NCBI GenBank assembly: GCA_003999685.1
Contig: CP021228.1
Span: 1,612,001 to 1,676,000 of the forward strand
Direction: 5' to 3'
Origin: Taiwanofungus camphoratus
Taxonomy: Eukaryota > Basidiomycota > Agaricomycetes > Polyporales > Taiwanofungaceae
Length of the DNA: 64,000 nucleotides
A program made the translations under genes and the position numbers. Position 1 is the stretch's first letter; every line of letters begins with the position of its first letter. Below the pieces are notes generated by a model. That model was not told the DNA's origin. It searched no databases and saw nothing but the letters and a program-made list of their open reading frames with translations. Below are positions 1 through 10,615 of this stretch, piece by piece.

Positions 1-1291
1 GAACGGATAAATCGATCGTGGTAAATGTTCGATGGCGCGCCCTTGCAACGCGTATTGGTCTCAGATCCCACATGACTTGATACTTGCCTCGTTGCAGCGC
101 TTGTTCAACTTCATCGGACTGTCGACTTCTAAGCGAGCGCGAGGCACGAGCGCGAACGTAGAATATAGTCTACGTACGGATTAGGCAGTGTGGCGCGCTC
201 TCTCTTGTCCAGCGTCGCACACTGCCTAAACACTGCTCGACGACACAGCTCTAAGTCGACAGTGTTGCATTGAATTTCACCCTCCCACCTCTCCCTTTTG
301 TCAGCAACTTGCATCTTCATCAGACGTATCAGCCTTTAGTTTTCTCCGACTCGACACATCACTCTCGTGACCTACCTGGGGCCGGAGTTGCTGAGGCCCA
401 CCCGCCCTCACAGCTCATGTTAGCATCTTCTCCCCTTGCTAGGTTCGGGCTCATGTTTCGGGTCAAAAAACCTCCGGTTTTTGCCTATATGCACTACTGT
501 CACTAACTGATGTATTCACAATCCCTAATCACAAACCACTGTACCTACAGTTCACTCTCTCTTGAATCCACGTACTGGCCGTACATAGATTTTGACATTT
601 CTCGTCAACTTTTACTGGTTGTTTGTTGCAATTCCTGAACGGGAGAATTGACTGCTGCGGACTATGATCAGGCACAATGGTCAGTTGCTTGCTCACTTTG
701 TACTAGTCAGACCATGTCCCACATTTTTGGTGTGTTTCATATATCTCAAGAAATCATCAGCATCGAGGTTATTGGCCAGCAAATTCTTGAAGTTCTTCAC
801 ATCACATGCATGTGAAGAAGTTGATGATCTCTTCAATGAGTAGAACTACAACAGTGATTTATACAAAGTCTTTACTATATCAGATGAGCAGATCAGGATA
901 TCAAACAGCCTTTGCACAAGGATTTTTGGCTTGATATATTGTAGATCAGGGTTACACTAGTGATGAGAAGTCTACCCTCTCTTGTTCTAAGACTAGCAGA
1001 TCTGTGCCCCTGTAAACTGAGCATCTTGAACATCTGAAGAACAGGGTACTGGCTGCAGTGCATCTTTGGATTTCTGCCAACAAAACTGCATGCTCATGGA
1101 TATAAAATTGAAATTTCACAGCATGTTTATACCTCAATATAAGTATGTAAATAATTAGCATTTGTTGTAGAAAGCTGTAATGGCAAGAGCTGCAGTCTGA
1201 TTCTAAAATGTTGACATCTGTTGATGTTCTGTGAAAGGAGAATCACTGTCTACAAATGGGAACTTGCTGCCCAAAAATGGAGAAAACAACC
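1..1291. other. intergenic, AT-richer, no gene recognised
   Basis: No open frame here resembles a known family, and no convincing exon chain was found on either strand. The stretch about 660-1170 is AT-richer and has short coding-like runs broken by stops, which could be an old decayed gene or repeat; I could not name it. Confidence 0.5.
1283..1286 (-). terminator. RNA polymerase III T-run terminator of the tRNA-Pro gene
   Basis: Four T on the minus strand, five bases past the discriminator base of the tRNA, is the usual pol III stop signal. Confidence 0.7.
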
Positions 1292-1391
1292 GGGCCCAGC
1301 CGGGAATTGAACCCGGGGCCTCGCGCAACTATGATTACGTAAGTAATCGGGAATGCCCGAAGCGCGAATCATACTACTAGACCACTGGGCC
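1292..1391 (-). tRNA. tRNA-Pro (anticodon CGG) with a 28-nt intron
   Basis: On the minus strand a full cloverleaf can be drawn: acceptor GGCCCAG pairs with CTGGGCC, the T arm is CCGGG-TTCAATT-CCCGG, and the anticodon stem CGCGC pairs with GCGCG. The anticodon CGG lies at 1357-1359, so it reads CCG (proline). The mature tRNA is 72 nt; a 28-nt intron (1328-1355) sits at the canonical place one base 3' of the anticodon. The intron contains the inverted repeat GATTAC/GTAATC, which can form a hairpin in the pre-tRNA. A run of four T follows on the minus strand. This looks like a working nuclear tRNA gene. Confidence 0.95.
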
Positions 1392-1663
1392 GACACCAGT
1401 CTGGGCTCATTGAAAACCTATCAATGACATCCTGGTGCTGAGGTTGTCATCCGCCGTTTTTCCGTTTTTAGGTGATACACAACCCAGCAGTAAGCTTGGC
1501 GGAACGTCAAGGTGAGCATTTGTTCGACTTGTAGAGCCTACTACGTGAGCGGGGCGGATGCAGGCAACGTTGTGAGCTACCACCGGTCGTGCAAGCGCAG
1601 TGTTACTTTTCACTCGGTGTCGTGCTTGGGCATCAGTGGTGAACGTCTCAACGTCGATCTGCT

Positions 1664-2575
1664 CGACCTCAAACCACCACCATCTCCTTGGGCGCTTGTC
1701 GCTCACCGAGGCTTTACTCTACCATCCCTCTCTTAATACCACTCATTCTCGTGTCAAGATCATCCAACTTGACCCCCACATTCTCTTTCTGAGCATCGAT
1801 TAACTCGATCATAGAATCGTCGCTGTCCTACACTGTCTACGGCAACATTCTTCTCTCCCTTATCTGCCACCTGTCACTCGGAAGCGACAGCCTCCAAATC
1901 CTCTTGACCTTAAATGTGGTCAGCCCCAAACTTATCCAATTGTTGATGAACACGGTCGCTTGTAGAAGGGGAGGGGAGCAATCGCTACTCGACAACACTC
2001 AACACCCATGCAAGATGCACCGAAAAGAGGGCCTCCGTGCGTGGTTCGTCATTACGGGAGTTAGGGCAAGTTGCCAGGGGATCGGGGTCGAAGGGGTGGG
2101 CCGATATACTGGTCCTGTCGGTATGAGGATTTCTGAGCCAGGCTGGGAGGGGAAGGGGGGGAACTTCAGTCAGTCGTTGGGTAAGCGGGCCTCCTTCAAC
2201 GGGCCGCATGGAACACGGGAGGAATCCGCGTGGGAAGTTTATTTGGGTGCCAGTGACCATCCCTAATTGGGTCACCCATGAGGCGGGGAGAATAGCGACA
2301 CCGAGAGCCGGCGATGACTCTTCCCGCCCACTTGATGACTGAGGCCCGAAACCAGTAGGGCAAACTCAGTCCCTTACGGGTGCTGTCGGTACGGACAACC
2401 GAGCCGGGCAACCCTTCCGAGCGTGTGGATTTCCTGCCCACGCCACGTAACGAGGGCACCGATCGATAACGGTGCACCGCTCATGGGGGCGCGGAGCCTA
2501 CTTACTATCCCTAACTCTACATGTACCACGGTGTACGGAGTATAAACCCGGTGAATTTAAAAAAAAAAAAAAAAA
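1664..2575 (+). mobile_element. poly-A retroposon (5'-truncated LINE or SINE-like) with 13-bp target duplication
   Basis: The segment ends in a run of about 17 A (2559-2575). The 13 bases after the run (ACGTCGATCTGCT, 2575-2587) repeat the 13 bases just before the segment (1651-1663). A poly-A tail plus a long direct target duplication is the mark of target-primed reverse transcription by a non-LTR retrotransposon. No reverse transcriptase domain is visible in the about 910 bp, so this is either the 3' end of a LINE truncated at its 5' end or a SINE moved in trans. The last 400 bp are GC-rich and look like a LINE 3' region. No pol III box was recognised at the 5' end. Confidence 0.65.
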
Positions 2576-2587
2576 CGTCGATCTGCT

Positions 2588-3004
2588 GCTGTTCCCGCGC
2601 TTCACCCAGTTTGCACACCGACCAGGGCAATTGCTGTGCAAGTGAGTGCGGATCCTTACATGACGTTGAAGCCACACGCTTTGCACCTTGATATCTATTG
2701 TAGTCGTGGGACCCGCTGCCCAGTTAGCGATGCAGCGATTGACCCGGACACGGAGGACGATTTCATAGCTCCGGATTTGAGAGATATACATTTCGATATG
2801 CCTGACGCGACTGTGGTCATAGGTCTCAACGCCTACTCAGGATTCGCATTTTCAGGCCTCGCAGATCGGCCGCCAAGCGTCCAAGAACACCACTCAATCG
2901 CAAGCCGGTGAGGACGACGCTAAACGGCTCAGATTCTTCGGATGTCTTGCTAAAGTGTATTGTCTCTAGCCCAGCGACGTGGACTGTCCCGCCAAGATCT
3001 CGAC
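2588..3004. other. intergenic, upstream of the phosducin-like gene
   Basis: Nothing recognised; presumably holds the promoter and 5' leader of the downstream gene. Short frames here do not match a family. Confidence 0.4.
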
Positions 3005-4303
3005 ATGGTACGTTGCTGAGCGTACAAAGATCGCTGCCACCGCTCACCGCGGCTCTCCAGAACGGGGACATCGAGGAGCTCGTACTATCGGGAAAGCTAT
3101 TCAACCCAGGGTCCCGCCCGACCTCGCCCACCCGCTCGCGCTCGCGCTCGCCTTCTCCGTCTCCGTCTCCCGCACCGTGGCCCACGCCGGATGCCGATTA
3201 CGACTACGACTACGACTCGGACGCGGAGCGCCGGCGCGCCGCAGACGCACACGCCGCCTCCCCGCGGCAGGAATCGATCGGCATGGGGCCGGGGCGCACG
3301 GGTGTCAAGGGCGTCATCCGGGACCATGCGGAGGCGGCGTCGCGCGCGCGCTCCAAACGCGCCCAGGAGATCGTTGCGCTCAACCGCGCGATGGAGAAGG
3401 CCAGCCTGGGGGGCAAGACGTGGGCGGAGGAGGAGCGGGAGCGGGAACGCGAACGGGTGGCTGGGAGGGCGCAGCTGGGGGGCAAGGCGTCGCGGCTCAT
3501 GGAGGGGAGCGGGGCGCGCGCGGGGCGGTTTGGGCACCTGATGGAGGTGGGCGTGCGGAGCTTCGTGCAGGCGGTGGAGGAGGACAGGACCGTGTGGGTG
3601 CTCGTGCACATCTACGACCCGGTCTGTTTGCATTGCGTCGGACGTTCTCGTGCAGCGCGCGGCTAACGGGCGCGTGATCCAGTCGCTGGACCGCTGCGCC
3701 GCCCTCGACGACACCCTCTCGCGCCTTGCGAGGACGTATCCCTCTACTAAATTCCTCCGCGCGCGCGCGGGTGCCCTCGGGTTTGCCACGGGCGCCTCTG
3801 CGAGCGCGTCTGCTGGCTCGCAGCACTACCTCTCAACTCCGTTCCCTCTGCGCCACTCGCACTCGAGGCAGATGCTCGTTCCCGGACGCTACCCTGCCGA
3901 CGCGGACGACGACGATCCGTTTGGTGAGGACGATGACTCTGACAGCGCAGGCCAAGAGCAGGAAGACGGGTGGGAGGACGATGCAGTTGATAGAGATGTC
4001 CTCCCTACGTTGCTGGTGTACCGCGGTGGCGAGCTGGAGCACGCGTGGGTGAGGGTGGACTGGGAAGCCAAAACGGGCATAGAGGATTTGCTGAAGAGGT
4101 GCGTCACCGTGCGCGCTTTCGGGACGGAGGCTGACGACGATCACCGTCACGGCGCATTTCTCTGGCCGTTTGGCTTTTACAGGCACAGCATCCTCTCCGA
4201 TTCTGATGTCCACAAACGTGCTGGCGACCGTGGCGACGTTTCTGACGACGAAGACTTTGACGATGGGGAGCTGGTGTTTGGGGGAAGTGACGACGACTGC
4301 TGA
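3005..4303 (+). CDS. phosducin-like protein (G-protein beta-gamma co-chaperone), 394 aa
   Basis: Exons by eye: 3005-3007, 3061-3621, 3683-4303. Exon 1 is only the ATG, followed by GTACGT; intron 2 has a CTAAC branch site at 3663. The start chosen gives MNGDIEELVLSGKLFNPG, the typical N-terminus of basidiomycete phosducin-like proteins. Then come an Arg/Ser/Pro-rich stretch (about 20-45), an Asp/Tyr run, an Arg/Glu-rich helix (about 130-160), and a thioredoxin-like phosducin domain from about residue 170. Its strands include VWVLVHIYDP before intron 2 and LPTLLVYRGGEL near 295-306. The C-terminus is strongly acidic (SDDEDFDDGE). Family role: cytosolic co-chaperone that works with the CCT chaperonin to assemble the beta-gamma dimer of heterotrimeric G proteins. 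An acidic insert (DDDDPFGEDDD) lies inside the domain. Family call is firm; the one-codon exon 1 is inferred. Confidence 0.88.
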
Positions 4304-4644
4304 TGGGTCGACGGCGACTGCATTGCGTATCACTTGACTGTTCGAATACATACGACGTTGGATGTCATGTTGCAGCGAGATGGTAGCCATCCAGGTAGCA
4401 TCCCAGGCTTCAGCCCATGAGCATCCTCGTGCCATGGCGACGACCAAGGCGTCTTCGCGCCTTTGTCAGCCTGGTCTGCTTGGTGAGAGACCACTGACAA
4501 AGGCGGCAACCGAGCGTGTCCCAAGCAGGTGTGGCATGATCGTCGATATCGACGCTCGCCTGGCTGCATCCGTCATCGTATTACCAATGTACTCCCATTG
4601 GTCATCACAGCGACATCGTTCCGTGCTGCGACGCGCACAGCCAG
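4304..4644. other. intergenic between phosducin-like and GST genes
   Basis: No gene seen. It should carry the 3' end of the phosducin-like transcript and the upstream control region of the GST gene. Confidence 0.4.
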
Positions 4645-4652
4645 TATATATA
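4645..4652 (+). promoter_or_regulatory. TATA box of the GST gene
   Basis: TATATATA, 57 bp upstream of the GST start codon in otherwise GC-rich DNA. Spacing fits a fungal core promoter with a short leader. Confidence 0.55.
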
Positions 4653-4708
4653 GCGGGCCAACTCGACGAGTTCCAGCCAGTCTTACATTCCCCACCGCGC
4701 AGTTCCAC

Positions 4709-5711
4709 ATGTCGCACGGAAAGCAATTCACTCTCTACACCCACAAGGGCGGACCGAACGGCTGGTAGGCACTCCACCCCCCCTCCCCCGCCCCGCCTCG
4801 CTCACCGTGCTGCGTGCCTCGCAGGAAAGTCGCGTTCGTGCTCGTCGAGCTCGGCCTCACGTACGAGAGCGTCTACCTCAACTTTGACAAGAACGAGCAA
4901 AAGGCGCCCGCGTTCACGCAGTACAACCCCAACGGGCGCATCCCCGCCCTGATCGACCACAAGAACGGCGACTTTACCGTCTGGTGCGTGTCCGCAGCCA
5001 CTCCCCCACCCGCCGTCTGCCGCCACCCGGGACATGCTGACCGCGACCGTGCGCAGGGAGTCCAACGCGATCATGACCTACCTCGTCGAAAAGTACGACA
5101 CCGCGCACAAGATCTCCGTGGCCGCCCCGGACGACAAGATCATCCAGCTGCAGTGGCTCTTCTTCCAGGGCACCGGCCAGGGGTGAGTGTGCGCGCCCCG
5201 CCCGCCGTGCCCGGTCGCTCACCCCGTTACCCCGCTCCCCCACAGCCCGTACTTTGGCCAGGCCTTCTGGTTCATGCTGTACCACGCAGAGAAGATCCCG
5301 AGCGCGATCGAGCGCTACCAGAAGGAGACCCTCCGCGTCTTCAGCGTCCTCGAGGGCGTCCTGTCCAAGCAGGACTGGCTGGTCGGCGGCAAGTGCACCA
5401 TCGCCGACCTCTCCTTCGTCACGTGAGTGCCCTCTTCGCGCGCGCGCGCGCGCAAAAGCAGCATGATCCTCACGGCGCGCATTGGGCCTGTGCAGGTGGA
5501 CCAACGGCGCGCTCGCCGTCATCCTGAAGGACTACAACGGCGTCAACGTGGAGAAGGACTTCCCCGCCGTGCACGCGTGCGTACCCCCCGCGTCTTGCCG
5601 TGTGCTGCTGACCTGACCCGTCCGCTGACCCCGCCCCGCTGCAGCTGGCACCAGAAGCTGGTCAGCAGGCCCGCGGTCGCGCGCGTGCTGGCCGAGAAGA
5701 ACGCCCTGTGA
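4709..5711 (+). CDS. glutathione S-transferase, Ure2p-like class, 221 aa
   Basis: Six exons by eye: 4709-4764, 4825-4983, 5057-5182, 5246-5422, 5496-5576, 5645-5711; all introns are GT-AG, 60-73 bp, and the exon sum is in frame. The N-terminal thioredoxin-fold half (about 7-85) has FTLYTHKGGPNGWKVAFVL, the cis-Pro segment NPNGRIPAL and the glutathione-contact segment ESNAIMTYL. The all-helical C-terminal half has QWLFFQGTGQGPYFGQ and the N-capping stretch TIADLSFVTW. Length is normal for the class. Role in the family: cytosolic conjugation or reduction using glutathione, in detoxification and oxidative stress. The expected serine/asparagine catalytic position lies in the TLYTHKGGPNGWK stretch. 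A broken partial copy lies about 3 kb downstream. Confidence 0.95.
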
Positions 5712-6362
5712 TGGTTGTGGATGATGCCGCACGGAGAGGTCCGGGGTGAGGGAGACCTGTGAAGAACGATAATCTGTATTGGCTTGATGTTTGTATGTAC
5801 ACTGTTGGGAATGGTCAGCCCTGCGCTCGACACGTAAGCAATGACGGATCGACGCGAGTGCCACCACGGCGGGCTGCCCGCATCTGGGCTCGATCTGGAA
5901 GACAAGATTGGGACGGCAAATGAGAGATTCGCGTGCGCGATGTGATCTTCGCCTCCGAGAAACCATACTGCGATTAGCCCAACTCAAGCAACCGATAACA
6001 ACAGAACAAATCTCCAGGAATATGTCTACCATATCGACCCCCGACCGCACCCGTTTTCATCCACCTACAATAGACTGTTCTTCGGGCACAGGCGCATCCT
6101 AATGCCTGCTATCTGTACCGCGTCTCAGTACTAGCTTGTTGCGGTATATAAATGCTGATTTCATCGTCATCATATTGCGATAGCGGATGGGTGTTATCAT
6201 TGCGAGCGAGACAAAGCACGACCGATTTTACAGTGTACATAAATGCGTGAGCATGCAGAGATAGGGTGGGAGATGCCGGCGTAATACAAAATTTCGTTCG
6301 TTCGGTATACTGCGGTGCTGCGGCGCACTCGCTACGGGGGTATCCAGAATCGCGAGAAAGCG
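5712..6362. other. intergenic between convergent GST and F-box genes
   Basis: Lies between the 3' ends of two genes facing each other; probably holds both 3' UTRs. No gene or repeat recognised. Confidence 0.5.
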
Positions 6363-7739
6363 TCAGGCCTGGCAGAGGCTCGCGCGCTGCAGGCCGCGCA
6401 GCGTGATGTTCACGCCGGTGTAGTCCTCCAGCCACACCTCGCGCTCCTGGCAGCGCCGCACGACGGCGCTCCAGAAGCGCGTCACGGCCGCGCTCGGCCG
6501 CTCCGTGCGCATGCGGTGGCTCGCCGCGCTCAGGTCGCGCACGAAGCGCAGGCGCGGGAACGCCGCCGCGCGGAGGAGCGCCGCGAGCTGCGCGTGGAGC
6601 TGGGAGAACGGCGCGTCCGCCTCCGCGCGCAGGCGCGCGTCGATGTCGCGCACGCCGATGAGCTCGACCGCGGGGTGCGCGGGGAGCAGCACGTGCGGCG
6701 CGGTCCAGTCCGGGGGCGCGCGCCAGTGCCACGCGGCGTCGGCGGAGCAGACGAGCTCGCGGAGGCGCGGGCACCACGCGGCGAGCGGGGCGGGGGCGGG
6801 GTGCGGCGCGCGGGCGGTGAGGTAGTGCGCGGCGACGCGCGAGGGGGAGTGGCCGAGCTCGAGCTGGCGCAGCTTGCGCCCGTGTGCGGCGAAGAAGCGC
6901 GCGAAGCCGGGCCCGGCGTAGCGGAAGTCGGCGGAGAGCACGGAGAGGTGCGCGAGGCGCGGCATGTCCCATGCGGCGAGCGCCGCGAAGGTGTCGTTGT
7001 CGAGCGAGACCTTGAGCGCGCGCAGTGCGGGCAGGCACACGGTCATCTCGGCTGCGGCGCCGGGTGCGGGTACGGCGGGCGTGGGCGCGGGGGCGGTCAC
7101 AGACGAGTCCGCGAGCGGGAGCAGGCCGGGGGCGCAGGAGGCGAGCTCGAGGTACTCGAGGTTCGTCGCGAGGTTCGTCGCGAGGGGGGACATGCAGAGG
7201 CGGAAGGGCACGGCGTCGTAGCAGGTCCAGCTCAGCTGGCGGATGAGGGGGTGGGCGACGAGGCGGAGGATCTCCTCGGGGCTGCAGCGGGGGTCGGGGG
7301 CCTCGTCGCAGACGTTGCGCTGGACGGAGGCGTGGTCGGCGTAGACGCGGAGGTGGGGCGCGAACTCGAGAATCGTGCGGAGGTCGGCGGGGGCACAGCG
7401 CTCGAGGGCGGGGGTCTCGATGTGGAGGCGGCGGAGGTACGCGCCGCTGGTGCCGTGGTGGCCGATGAACTCGAGGAGGAGGGTGAGGGCGAGGGACTTT
7501 GCCTGTGCGGCGTGGCTGATCCAGACGAACTCGTAGAGGAAGGGGCGGGCGAGGTCGTTCCACTGCTTTGAGACGAGGGAGAGGGCGAGCTTGATGCGCA
7601 TGGTGGCGCGGTAGGTGGCGAGCTGGGTGGAGGGGGACTCGAGGAAGGACAGCTGGCTGGAGGTGTCGAGGGGGTCGTGGTAGAGCAGGCATGCGTGCTG
7701 GATGACGATGCCCCATACTTCGGGAGGAATGTAGGGCAT
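6363..7739 (-). CDS. F-box-like protein, 458 aa, single long exon
   Basis: Unbroken frame. The N-terminus MPYIPPEVWGIVIQHACLL followed by LALSLVSKQWNDLARPFLYE (about 50-70) fits the F-box pattern (Pro-Glu-x-Trp/Leu ... Val-Ser-Lys-x-Trp). The rest is a Leu-rich region with irregular repeat-like segments, the usual layout of the large agaricomycete F-box families. Such proteins bind SKP1 in SCF ubiquitin ligases; the substrate cannot be told. The ATG at 7739 is the first good one. A pyrimidine-rich tract ending in CAG lies 44-70 bases upstream, so a 5' UTR intron or a short upstream exon is possible. GC content is very high, which makes long spurious frames on the other strand. Confidence 0.85.
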   Translation of the reverse strand: MPYIPPEVWGIVIQHACLLYHDPLDTSSQLSFLESPSTQLATYRATMRIKLALSLVSKQWNDLARPFLYEFVWISHAAQAKSLALTLLLEFIGHHGTSGAYLRRLHIETPALERCAPADLRTILEFAPHLRVYADHASVQRNVCDEAPDPRCSPEEILRLVAHPLIRQLSWTCYDAVPFRLCMSPLATNLATNLEYLELASCAPGLLPLADSSVTAPAPTPAVPAPGAAAEMTVCLPALRALKVSLDNDTFAALAAWDMPRLAHLSVLSADFRYAGPGFARFFAAHGRKLRQLELGHSPSRVAAHYLTARAPHPAPAPLAAWCPRLRELVCSADAAWHWRAPPDWTAPHVLLPAHPAVELIGVRDIDARLRAEADAPFSQLHAQLAALLRAAAFPRLRFVRDLSAASHRMRTERPSAAVTRFWSAVVRRCQEREVWLEDYTGVNITLRGLQRASLCQA

Positions 7740-8334
7740 GTTGACGGGCTGGGGGTCGTCGTCGGTGTCGCCGGACGGGATCCTACGCCTGCAGGAGAGA
7801 AGAAAGGGTCAGCATGCGCGTGCCATCGATGGGAGCGGCGTGCTATGTAAATAAAGAGGTGTAATGAGAGAGGGTGATGGTACCGAGCAGCGTTGGTTGT
7901 GATGAATGTACGCCACACCGCGAATAGCACGGGCGGTTCGGCGCACGGATAGCTGTAGAAAAGAAACAGCAAGGCAGGGGGACGCGTTCTCACCTCCTGA
8001 GGCGAAGCTTGCGTGCGACGGCGCGGAGACAGATGCGTGCACGTCTGGGGAGGGCGAGATTGGGGAAAGGGCGCATGGTGGGGGAGAGTCGCAAGAGAGG
8101 GATGGCTCTGGGAGAAGGAAGGGGGACGTGGTATTGAGTGTGGGCGCTCAGCGTTTCCACGAGCGGCTCTTTCTGTTTTGGGCGCGGTATACTTGACGGC
8201 GTTGTTTACCCCCGCTGGATATCTGGACACCCGCCGCCGTCGCACGCACGTATCCACTCGAACGCGATGCCCCCGCTCGCCGCTCGTCGCTCGTCGTGGC
8301 ATGCAGAATGGTCGCTCCCACGCGTGCAGCGCCG
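7740..8334. other. upstream region of the F-box gene
   Basis: Should hold the F-box promoter and possibly a 5' UTR intron (acceptor about 7785-7795 on the minus strand). No other gene recognised. Confidence 0.4.
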
Positions 8335-8515
8335 GCTACACGAAATACAATCCGAACGGGCGGATCTCCGCTCCCAGCGGCCACATGAACGACGATTGTA
8401 TGGTGTGGTGCGTCTCTGCGGCGCATCGTCCTTTGATTCTGGGCGCTGACGGGAGCGAACAGGGAATCGGCCGCTATCGCACCATACCTCGTCGAAAAGT
8501 ACCGCGCGAGGAGAT
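8335..8515 (+). pseudogene. partial glutathione S-transferase pseudogene
   Basis: Sequence at 8335-8405 translates to YTKYNPNGRISA... and ends in MVW before GTGCGTCTCTGCGGC. This lines up with the end of GST exon 2 (FTQYNPNGRIPAL ... TVW) and the first bases of its intron 2 (GTGCGTGTCCGCAGC). Further on, ACCTCGTCGAAAAGTAC (about 8486-8502) matches the exon 3 stretch for TYLVEKY. The intron between them is shortened, conserved residues are changed, and neither the first exon nor the C-terminal half was found. It is a decayed duplicate fragment of the gene at 4709-5711, or of a close paralogue. The intron match shows it arose by DNA duplication and not through mRNA. Confidence 0.75.
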
Positions 8516-8779
8516 AGCCGGAATGGGCGCAGGGTGCTGCAGGGCGACGACATCCTCTCCCACGTCGACGTACGAACAGGTGCCATACTTATGCAAAGAC
8601 AAGCAGGTCGTCAAGCGCAGCGCGGAACAATCCATCATCACCGGTGGAGGCTGCCGTGACTGCGGATACATAAGCCAACATTGACGAGCTCACAAATCAA
8701 TGCAGGGTGTTGCAGTCATCCGCCTACTCTACTTCCACTGTATGTGTGCTCCCCATGCATATTCATCTGGAGTAATGCT

Positions 8780-8920
8780 CTCAATATTCATTGAACCGTA
8801 CGGGACATTGTGGGGTATCAATGGATTTGGCGTATCTGCGACAAGATTGAATCTCGTTGCAGATATGCCCAATCTCTTGATAGCCCCACAATATCCAGCA
8901 CGGCTCACAGATGAGGGTGT
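8780..8920. repeat. imperfect foldback (inverted repeat), possible MITE
   Basis: The two halves are reverse complements over at least 37 bp: TGTGGGGTATCAA at 8809 faces TTGATAGCCCCACA ending at 8890, with TATCTGC in both arms, and the pairing runs on with mismatches to about 52 bp or more per arm (CCGTACGGGACATTG against CAATATCCAGCACGG). The loop is only about 8 bases. Both strands therefore translate to similar peptides (SATRLNLVAD and SATRFNLVAD). No clear target duplication was found. Confidence 0.65.
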
Positions 8921-9070
8921 AGAGAGCGCAGAGATGGACTTGATGGAGGTGACCCACTTCTGGAATTTGTGGCTACTTCTGTACAGCAACTGATTGGGCC
9001 AAGTAAGTAGCAACACACCTTACCCTCAAACCTCATAAACTTAGCTCTTTGAACCCTCGGTTGGACAGTG

Positions 9071-9648
9071 ATGGACGTGCAGTACCCTTCGCTTCAGCTT
9101 CCACCAGTACAACTAGTAGTAAGCTTGTCCGAGGCTCTCAGATCGGAGAGACGGGGTAGTACTTTCACTCTCTACAACGCGCTCACCCCCACGAACATCT
9201 TGCCTCAGAGCTCCCCGTTGAGATCTTCTCCCATGTGAAAGACAAGAGTGGCCACGATAGACTGACGAAACTCGCAAGGGTCTGCCGCTTCTGGCGCACG
9301 ATGCCAGACTGCGGGCCCACATCGACGCGGGCAGGGGCGTTGCGTTCTTACGCCCCTACCTTCAACGGCCACAGCAAGCTCCGATCAACGCTCCCCGCCG
9401 CCAGCCTGACACCTCGCCAGTCTCGTGTAGCCGCCGCGACGCGGTCAGCTCGGGGGGTGATCGCACAGACAGCGCGACGAAGTCCCGTCACTCTTGTGCG
9501 ACCCTTCCGATGCCGAGGTTCTGCTCTTCGTTCTGTGTCTCTTCGTCCCTTAGATGTCGTCGGCGTGGACAGGGCCGCCGGGGCTGTGTTTGGGTTCGGG
9601 ACGGTGGATCGGCAGGTCTCCTGGCCTGCGATCCCCGACCCTGCGTGA
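9071..9648 (+). pseudogene. decayed F-box-like gene
   Basis: At 9205-9310 one frame reads HLASELPVEIFSHV, then LARVCRFWRTMP, a good match to the F-box core (Leu-Pro-x-Glu-Ile-Phe ... Val-Cys-x-x-Trp). The likely start (ATG 9071, MDVQYPSLQLPPVQ) lies in another frame, and the two frames meet near 9190, so either a one-base shift or a very short unseen intron separates them. Downstream the frame stays open to 9648 but has no recognisable repeat. It is probably a decayed member of the family represented at 6363-7739. Confidence 0.45.
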
Positions 9649-10615
9649 TTGTAGACCGACGCTGAGGAAATCGCTGGACAAATCTCTAGCGCCGCGCCCT
9701 GTTTCACTCACAGACCTTCGCGTCGAATTGGCGAACATGCGTGTCGGCGCCGGCCATCTGCGCGACCGCCTGGCCATCGATCCCAGCACTTCCCCCCGTC
9801 TCTGCGGCCTTCTTGCTCCTGTCGACCTCACGACGAACCCCAGTCCTTCCAGCCGTACTTCTCTTACTTGGGCAGACCCAGCCTACGGGTGCTGGCTCGC
9901 ATCGACACCCTCTGCATACGCACCCCGGACGATTCACTGATACGCAACGGCCGGACAGGCAACATGCGCGACCAGACGCCGCCGACGAACACAGAATGCG
10001 AGTCTACTCAAGTGGGCGAGCCCGACATCTTCCCTGGCCTCCTGCGAGAGCCCTTGCGTCCTCGCCAATTGTACGCGCGTGCACACCTCCTGCGACTGCG
10101 TCGCTCTACGACACACAGACTGGGCATAGAAGTTGGACTGCAGTGCTACCGACCCGTCTTATAAACTGGCTGTGTACCTCATTCCACTCTCACATGTCAG
10201 CCCGGACACTGACGAGGCTTGGTGGGTTCGCGAGGGCTTGGTGTATGCCGCCAAAAAAGTCGATATCCAGCATCCACCGTCCGATAGGATGTCCAGTACC
10301 TACTCAGGTAAATGCTGGTTCTGTGTGCCATCACTGCGTGTTCTCAGCAGTCTGCCATGCCTGTGCTCCCGCCGCGCTGACGAGGGCCCGATGCCCGTGA
10401 GTGTCTATAAACAGCCTCTTTGTCTCCGTCTGGACATGCCGCGTCTCTGGGTGCCACGGACGGATGTGTGGCGATCGGAGAGATCGCGCGGGCTGTCCGG
10501 CGTTGCGCACAGCGCTTGAACCGTGGCTGGAGACTCCGGGTCCGATATCAGGCCCGCAAAGCCTCGCCACTGCAGAGCGCCGTGATAGAGGGTTTCTTGT
10601 CACAAGCAAAAAAGA
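9649..10615. other. intergenic, no gene recognised
   Basis: Several open frames on both strands (up to 219 codons) overlap each other and match nothing I know. The first part could be further decayed F-box gene sequence. Confidence 0.35.

Noticed and set aside
3622-3655. 34-bp intron in the phosducin-like gene ending at the first CAG
   Set aside because: Too short and gives an extra RAANGRVIQ segment; the acceptor at 3682 leaves a CTAAC branch site and the family sequence.
3097-3789. Long minus-strand frame opposite the phosducin-like gene
   Set aside because: Arg/Ala-rich shadow of a GC-rich coding region with no family resemblance.
6109-7716. Very long open frames on both strands overlapping the F-box gene (up to 535 codons)
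   Set aside because: They are Arg/Pro/Ala-rich, overlap the F-box coding frame and come from its high GC content; only the 6363-7739 minus frame has a recognisable domain.
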